From: Chloroflexota bacterium
GTDB lineage: Bacteria; Chloroflexota; Anaerolineae; Anaerolineales; UBA11579
Reading direction: 5' to 3'
NCBI GenBank assembly: GCA_013112575.1
Contig: JABFGG010000016.1
Coordinates: 32,511-96,510 of the forward strand
Length of the DNA: 64,000 bases
The position numbers and the translations under genes are program-made. Of the stretch, positions 61,411 through 64,000 are shown piece by piece. Position 1 is the first letter of the stretch, and every line of letters starts with the position of its first letter. The notes below the pieces were generated by a model, which saw nothing but the letters and a program-made list of their open reading frames with translations, did no database searches and was not told where the DNA came from.

Positions 61411-62286
61411 ATGATAGAAATTGGTTTCCATACCGACGCTTTTAACAGCTCCTATTGGAGCTTTGAAAAATGTTTACAGTGGGCGCAGGAAAACGACGTC
61501 CACTATATTGAATGTGGCACGATCGATGGCGTAAGCTGGCTGCACGGGCTTGGCTATCAGCCACACGTTTCACTGACCGAAGACCCCTATGAGCTCCGTG
61601 AAAAGATGGAGGGGTATGGGGTCAAGTTTTCCCAGCTAGACGCAGCTTTCCCAGTTTCCCTACCGGAAGGCGCTTCACTTGGCCTGATCTATATTCTTAA
61701 TTCGATTCGCTGGGCAAAATTGGCAGGTTGTTCCCACATCGACACTACAGACCACATGTTTAAGCCGGATGGCTTGACGGATGAACAAGCCCTGGAAATG
61801 ATGAAGGGCATTTATGGCAAGGTTGTGGAAGTGGCCGAACGTTATGAAATGTTCATTAACATCGAACCGCATGGCTACTACACGACCAAACCTGAGTTCA
61901 TGGAAAAGATGCTGAACTTCGTTGATTCGCCATACCTCAGGATGAATTTCGATACAGGCAATACTTTTATTGCCGGACAAGACCCTGTGGCTTTCCTTGA
62001 ACAATTCAAGGATAAGGTCAGCCACGTGCACATCAAAGACGTGAGCGAATCGCTGGCGGCTTCTTTGCGCGGCGAACTGACCGGCATCGCAGTCAGCAAC
62101 ACAGCGATTGGCGATGGTGTGAATGTCGATAACATCAAAAAGTGTTTCGATATCTTTGTAGACATGAAATATGATGGCGTTGTAAGTATTGAATGCGAAG
62201 GCGCGGGCGGCCCGATGATCGAGCAGAGCCTGGCTTTCGTGCGCGGACTGGTTGACGACGCCAATAAACGTATAGCAGCAAGTTAG
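61411..62286 (+). CDS. Sugar (phosphate) isomerase/epimerase-family TIM barrel (4 of 5)
   Basis: 291 residues. Barrel with INIEPHG (Glu), RMNFDTGN (Asp), VSHVHIKD (His) and VVSIECEG (Glu) at the metal site. A start ATG at 61411 follows GAGGAGG. No named enzyme is recognised; a sugar isomerase or 3-dehydro-sugar epimerase is possible. It resembles the next gene in overall layout (NFDTGN, HVHxKD), and the two may have arisen by duplication. Confidence 0.82.
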   Translation: MIEIGFHTDAFNSSYWSFEKCLQWAQENDVHYIECGTIDGVSWLHGLGYQPHVSLTEDPYELREKMEGYGVKFSQLDAAFPVSLPEGASLGLIYILNSIRWAKLAGCSHIDTTDHMFKPDGLTDEQALEMMKGIYGKVVEVAERYEMFINIEPHGYYTTKPEFMEKMLNFVDSPYLRMNFDTGNTFIAGQDPVAFLEQFKDKVSHVHIKDVSESLAASLRGELTGIAVSNTAIGDGVNVDNIKKCFDIFVDMKYDGVVSIECEGAGGPMIEQSLAFVRGLVDDANKRIAAS

Positions 62287-62355
62287 GTTTTGGTTGCAGA
62301 CCGCGTAAACGACCGCGTTCGAGTAACTGGATCTAGAATGAAAAGGAAGGAATAA

Positions 62356-63186
62356 ATGGCAATCAAAATTGGCGTCAATATGGAGTTCGTGCGCCACGAT
62401 GATAAACCTTTTGCCTGGGGTGTCGCAAAAGCAGCCGAGATCGGCTATGAATACATCGAGCCCATGGTACACCTGGGCCGTGAGCTGCTCAGCGAGGCTG
62501 GTTATTTCCACAGTGTGTCGATGTATGATGACCCGCGCTGGATGGCAGAAATTTGTGACAAGCACAATATCAAGCTCTCTGGATTGTCTTCGCACACACC
62601 GCTGATCAAACCTGAGATCAGTGTGGAATACCTGAAGATGGCCATCCGCTTCGCGGCGGATGCCGGTGCGCCTGTCGTCAATACGGATGAAGGGCCGAAA
62701 CCCATCTGGTCCAGCGAAGAACTGGATTATCAGTTGATGACCTATACGCTGACCGAGGCCTCGATGGTTGCTGAAAGGCACGGCGTGAGTATTGGCCTGG
62801 AGCCTCACCAGCAATACAGCAAGACGCCCGATGGACTGGATCGCATCTACAATCTGGTGGATTCGCCCGCCATCGGCATCAACTTCGATACCGGCAATAG
62901 CTACCTGGCGGGTGGCTCTGACCCCTACGAGTGGTTGGAAAACGTCAAGGATCGTCTGGTGCACGTGCATGCCAAAGATATCAGCATGTCCCAGAGCGAT
63001 GCCGAACGCGGCAAAGTGACCGGTACACCGGTGGGCTGTGCCTGCGGCGAAGGCGTTGTGGATTGGAAAAAAGTCATCGATATCATTAAACCGGTGGCTG
63101 AGGATAAAGACATCATCCTCAGCGTTGAATGTGGACGCGTGGATGAAGCCGAACGCAGTTTCGAGCATTTGACCAAGTTGTTGTAA
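62356..63186 (+). CDS. Sugar (phosphate) isomerase/epimerase-family TIM barrel (5 of 5)
   Basis: 276 residues. Metal-site segments are SIGLEPHQQY (Glu), GINFDTGNSYL (Asp), RLVHVHAKDIS (His) and IILSVECGR (Glu), with a Cys-rich TPVGCACGEGVVDW insert near 230. The start is preceded by AAGGAAGGA. It lies 69 bases after the previous barrel, and a hairpin with a T-run follows. The function is probably isomerisation of the sugar later phosphorylated by the downstream kinase, by analogy with isomerase-kinase pairs. Confidence 0.82.
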   Translation: MAIKIGVNMEFVRHDDKPFAWGVAKAAEIGYEYIEPMVHLGRELLSEAGYFHSVSMYDDPRWMAEICDKHNIKLSGLSSHTPLIKPEISVEYLKMAIRFAADAGAPVVNTDEGPKPIWSSEELDYQLMTYTLTEASMVAERHGVSIGLEPHQQYSKTPDGLDRIYNLVDSPAIGINFDTGNSYLAGGSDPYEWLENVKDRLVHVHAKDISMSQSDAERGKVTGTPVGCACGEGVVDWKKVIDIIKPVAEDKDIILSVECGRVDEAERSFEHLTKLL

Positions 63187-63198
63187 TTGGTTCAGGTT

Positions 63199-63247
63199 TT
63201 AGGATAGGTGGGGTACAAGCCTCGCCTATCCTAAGGCCCCTTTTTTT
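63199..63247 (+). terminator. Probable rho-independent terminator
   Basis: TTAGGATAGG (63199-63208) and CCTATCCTAA (63225-63234) form a perfect 10-base stem; GGCCCC then a seven-T run follow (63241-63247). The T-run begins 6 bases after the stem, so termination may be leaky into the FGGY kinase gene. Confidence 0.65.
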
Positions 63248-63296
63248 GACTGAACCTGTAACGACAGGATTACAAGTTGATGGGTTGAGGTTGATG

Positions 63297-64000
63297 ATGA
63301 GCGATAAATATCTGATTGGTGTTGATCTCGGTACCAGCGCGACCAAAGCGGCCCTGTATAAGATCGATGGAAAAATGGTTGCTGAGGCTAACGTTGACGT
63401 GCCCATTTATTATCCTGAACCCGGCGTGGTCGAACAAGAGAATGAAGATTTCTACACCAGCGCGGCTCAAACCGTGGGTACGTGTATTCGTGAAAGCGGC
63501 GTTGACCCCAAACAAATCGCCGCAATTGCCTTTGACAGCCAGATGGCCGGTATCGGGGCCATCGATGAAAACCATCAATCCGTATCGCGCTTTGACTCCT
63601 GGCTGGACATGCGCTGTGAGCCTTACATCAAATTCCTGGAAGACAATTTCGGCGAGCTGATCACCAACCTGACGGGTTGCCCGCCGACCTGTGACCACGG
63701 CCCCAAGATGCTCTGGTGGAAAAACGAACGCCCGGAAGCTTACGCACAGACTGCCAAGTTCGTCATGCCCGGTGGCTACGTGGCCGGGAAAATGGCTAGC
63801 TTGAAGGCCGATGAGGCTTTCATTGATTACACCTACATTCATTTCTCGGGATTGAGCAATGCCCTTGAAGGTGCCTGGTCTGAAGAGATCTGTAATAAAG
63901 CCGATGTGGATATGGGGCGATTGCCAAAGATCGTGGAACCCTGGCACGTGGTTGGGGAAGTCAATGCGCAGGCAGCCTCCGACTTTGGCCTGGCTGAGGG
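63297..64000 (+). CDS. FGGY-family carbohydrate kinase, N-terminal part (cut by window edge)
   Basis: The open frame runs from an ATG at 63297 (6 bases after GAGG; an ATG at 63294 also fits) to the window end, 234 codons. The N-terminal phosphate loop (YLIGVDLGTSATKAALYKID) and IAAIAFDSQMAGIGAID, SWLDMRCEPYI and CPPTCDHGPKMLWWK fit a xylulokinase-like FGGY kinase, whose first actin-like domain is about this long. It would phosphorylate a ketose made by the upstream barrel enzymes. Substrate and C-terminal half are not visible. Confidence 0.88.
   Translation, partial: MSDKYLIGVDLGTSATKAALYKIDGKMVAEANVDVPIYYPEPGVVEQENEDFYTSAAQTVGTCIRESGVDPKQIAAIAFDSQMAGIGAIDENHQSVSRFDSWLDMRCEPYIKFLEDNFGELITNLTGCPPTCDHGPKMLWWKNERPEAYAQTAKFVMPGGYVAGKMASLKADEAFIDYTYIHFSGLSNALEGAWSEEICNKADVDMGRLPKIVEPWHVVGEVNAQAASDFGLAE

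Noticed and set aside
61675..63168. 497-codon minus-strand open frame
   Set aside because: It spans two well-supported TIM-barrel genes and their gap in antisense; no motif and no ribosome site.
1..64000. CRISPR arrays, tRNA or rRNA genes, insertion sequences, prophage genes
   Set aside because: Looked for repeated spacers, T-loop strings, transposase or phage proteins by eye; none found, although short or divergent elements could be missed.

Overview
The window looks like chromosomal DNA of an uncultured, facultatively or strictly anaerobic, sugar-using member of the Chloroflexota, probably Anaerolineae-like. This assignment is an inference from style, not from a marker gene. The signs are lipoprotein binding proteins with a short hydrophobic signal, an LAAC-type lipobox and a long Glu/Pro linker, several ABC sugar importers, many xylose-isomerase-like TIM-barrel proteins, tungsten enzymes, and a moderate GC content with long operons. 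No rRNA, tRNA, CRISPR array, insertion sequence or prophage was seen.

Layout. (1) 1-5407: the N-terminal part of a fused molybdenum hydroxylase (minus strand, running off the left edge), then a metal-oxyanion-sensing regulator and a complete tungstate ABC importer, tupABC. (2) 5424-23235: a carboxylate/aldehyde island. It holds a UbiX flavin prenyltransferase, a LacI regulator, a four-gene operon (ThDP enzyme, VOC protein, NAD-epimerase, DUF1152), a facing CUT1 sugar importer without its own ATPase, a PNPOx-like flavoprotein, a UbiD decarboxylase, an SDR, and three aldehyde:ferredoxin oxidoreductases. Tungstate uptake next to three tungstopterin enzymes, and UbiX next to UbiD (which needs the UbiX product), make this one functional block. 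A shared 16-base operator/-35 element ties the LacI gene to both the ThDP operon and the CUT1 operon. (3) 23372-25465: an AT-rich orphan gene joining a sigma-70 region 4-like helix-turn-helix, several winged-helix segments and a HEPN-like C-terminus. (4) 25789-27978: nucleoside phosphorylase and nucleoside/SAH-type deaminase. (5) 28094-34585: cytochrome bd oxidase (cydAB), its assembly exporter (cydDC) and an Fe-S Rrf2 regulator with a palindromic operator.

(6) 34723-42657: the most unusual locus. A soluble histidine kinase carries an N-terminal sugar-type ABC ATPase domain. It is followed by a REC-HTH-REC response regulator and lies divergent from a ChvE/GguA/GguB-type monosaccharide importer and an NAD-epimerase. 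I propose that the ABC domain lets the kinase read the state of the permease or of ATP/sugar flux. (7) 43097-64000: a large carbohydrate catabolic region with two GntR regulators, a ROK repressor, PfkB and FGGY kinases, a split transketolase, a COG4091-type SAF-domain dehydrogenase, two Gfo/Idh/MocA dehydrogenases, a HAD phosphatase, five TIM-barrel isomerases/epimerases and a second ribose-type ABC importer with two different permeases. The FGGY kinase runs off the right edge. The substrate is not identifiable by eye; a rare or branched sugar or polyol is plausible.
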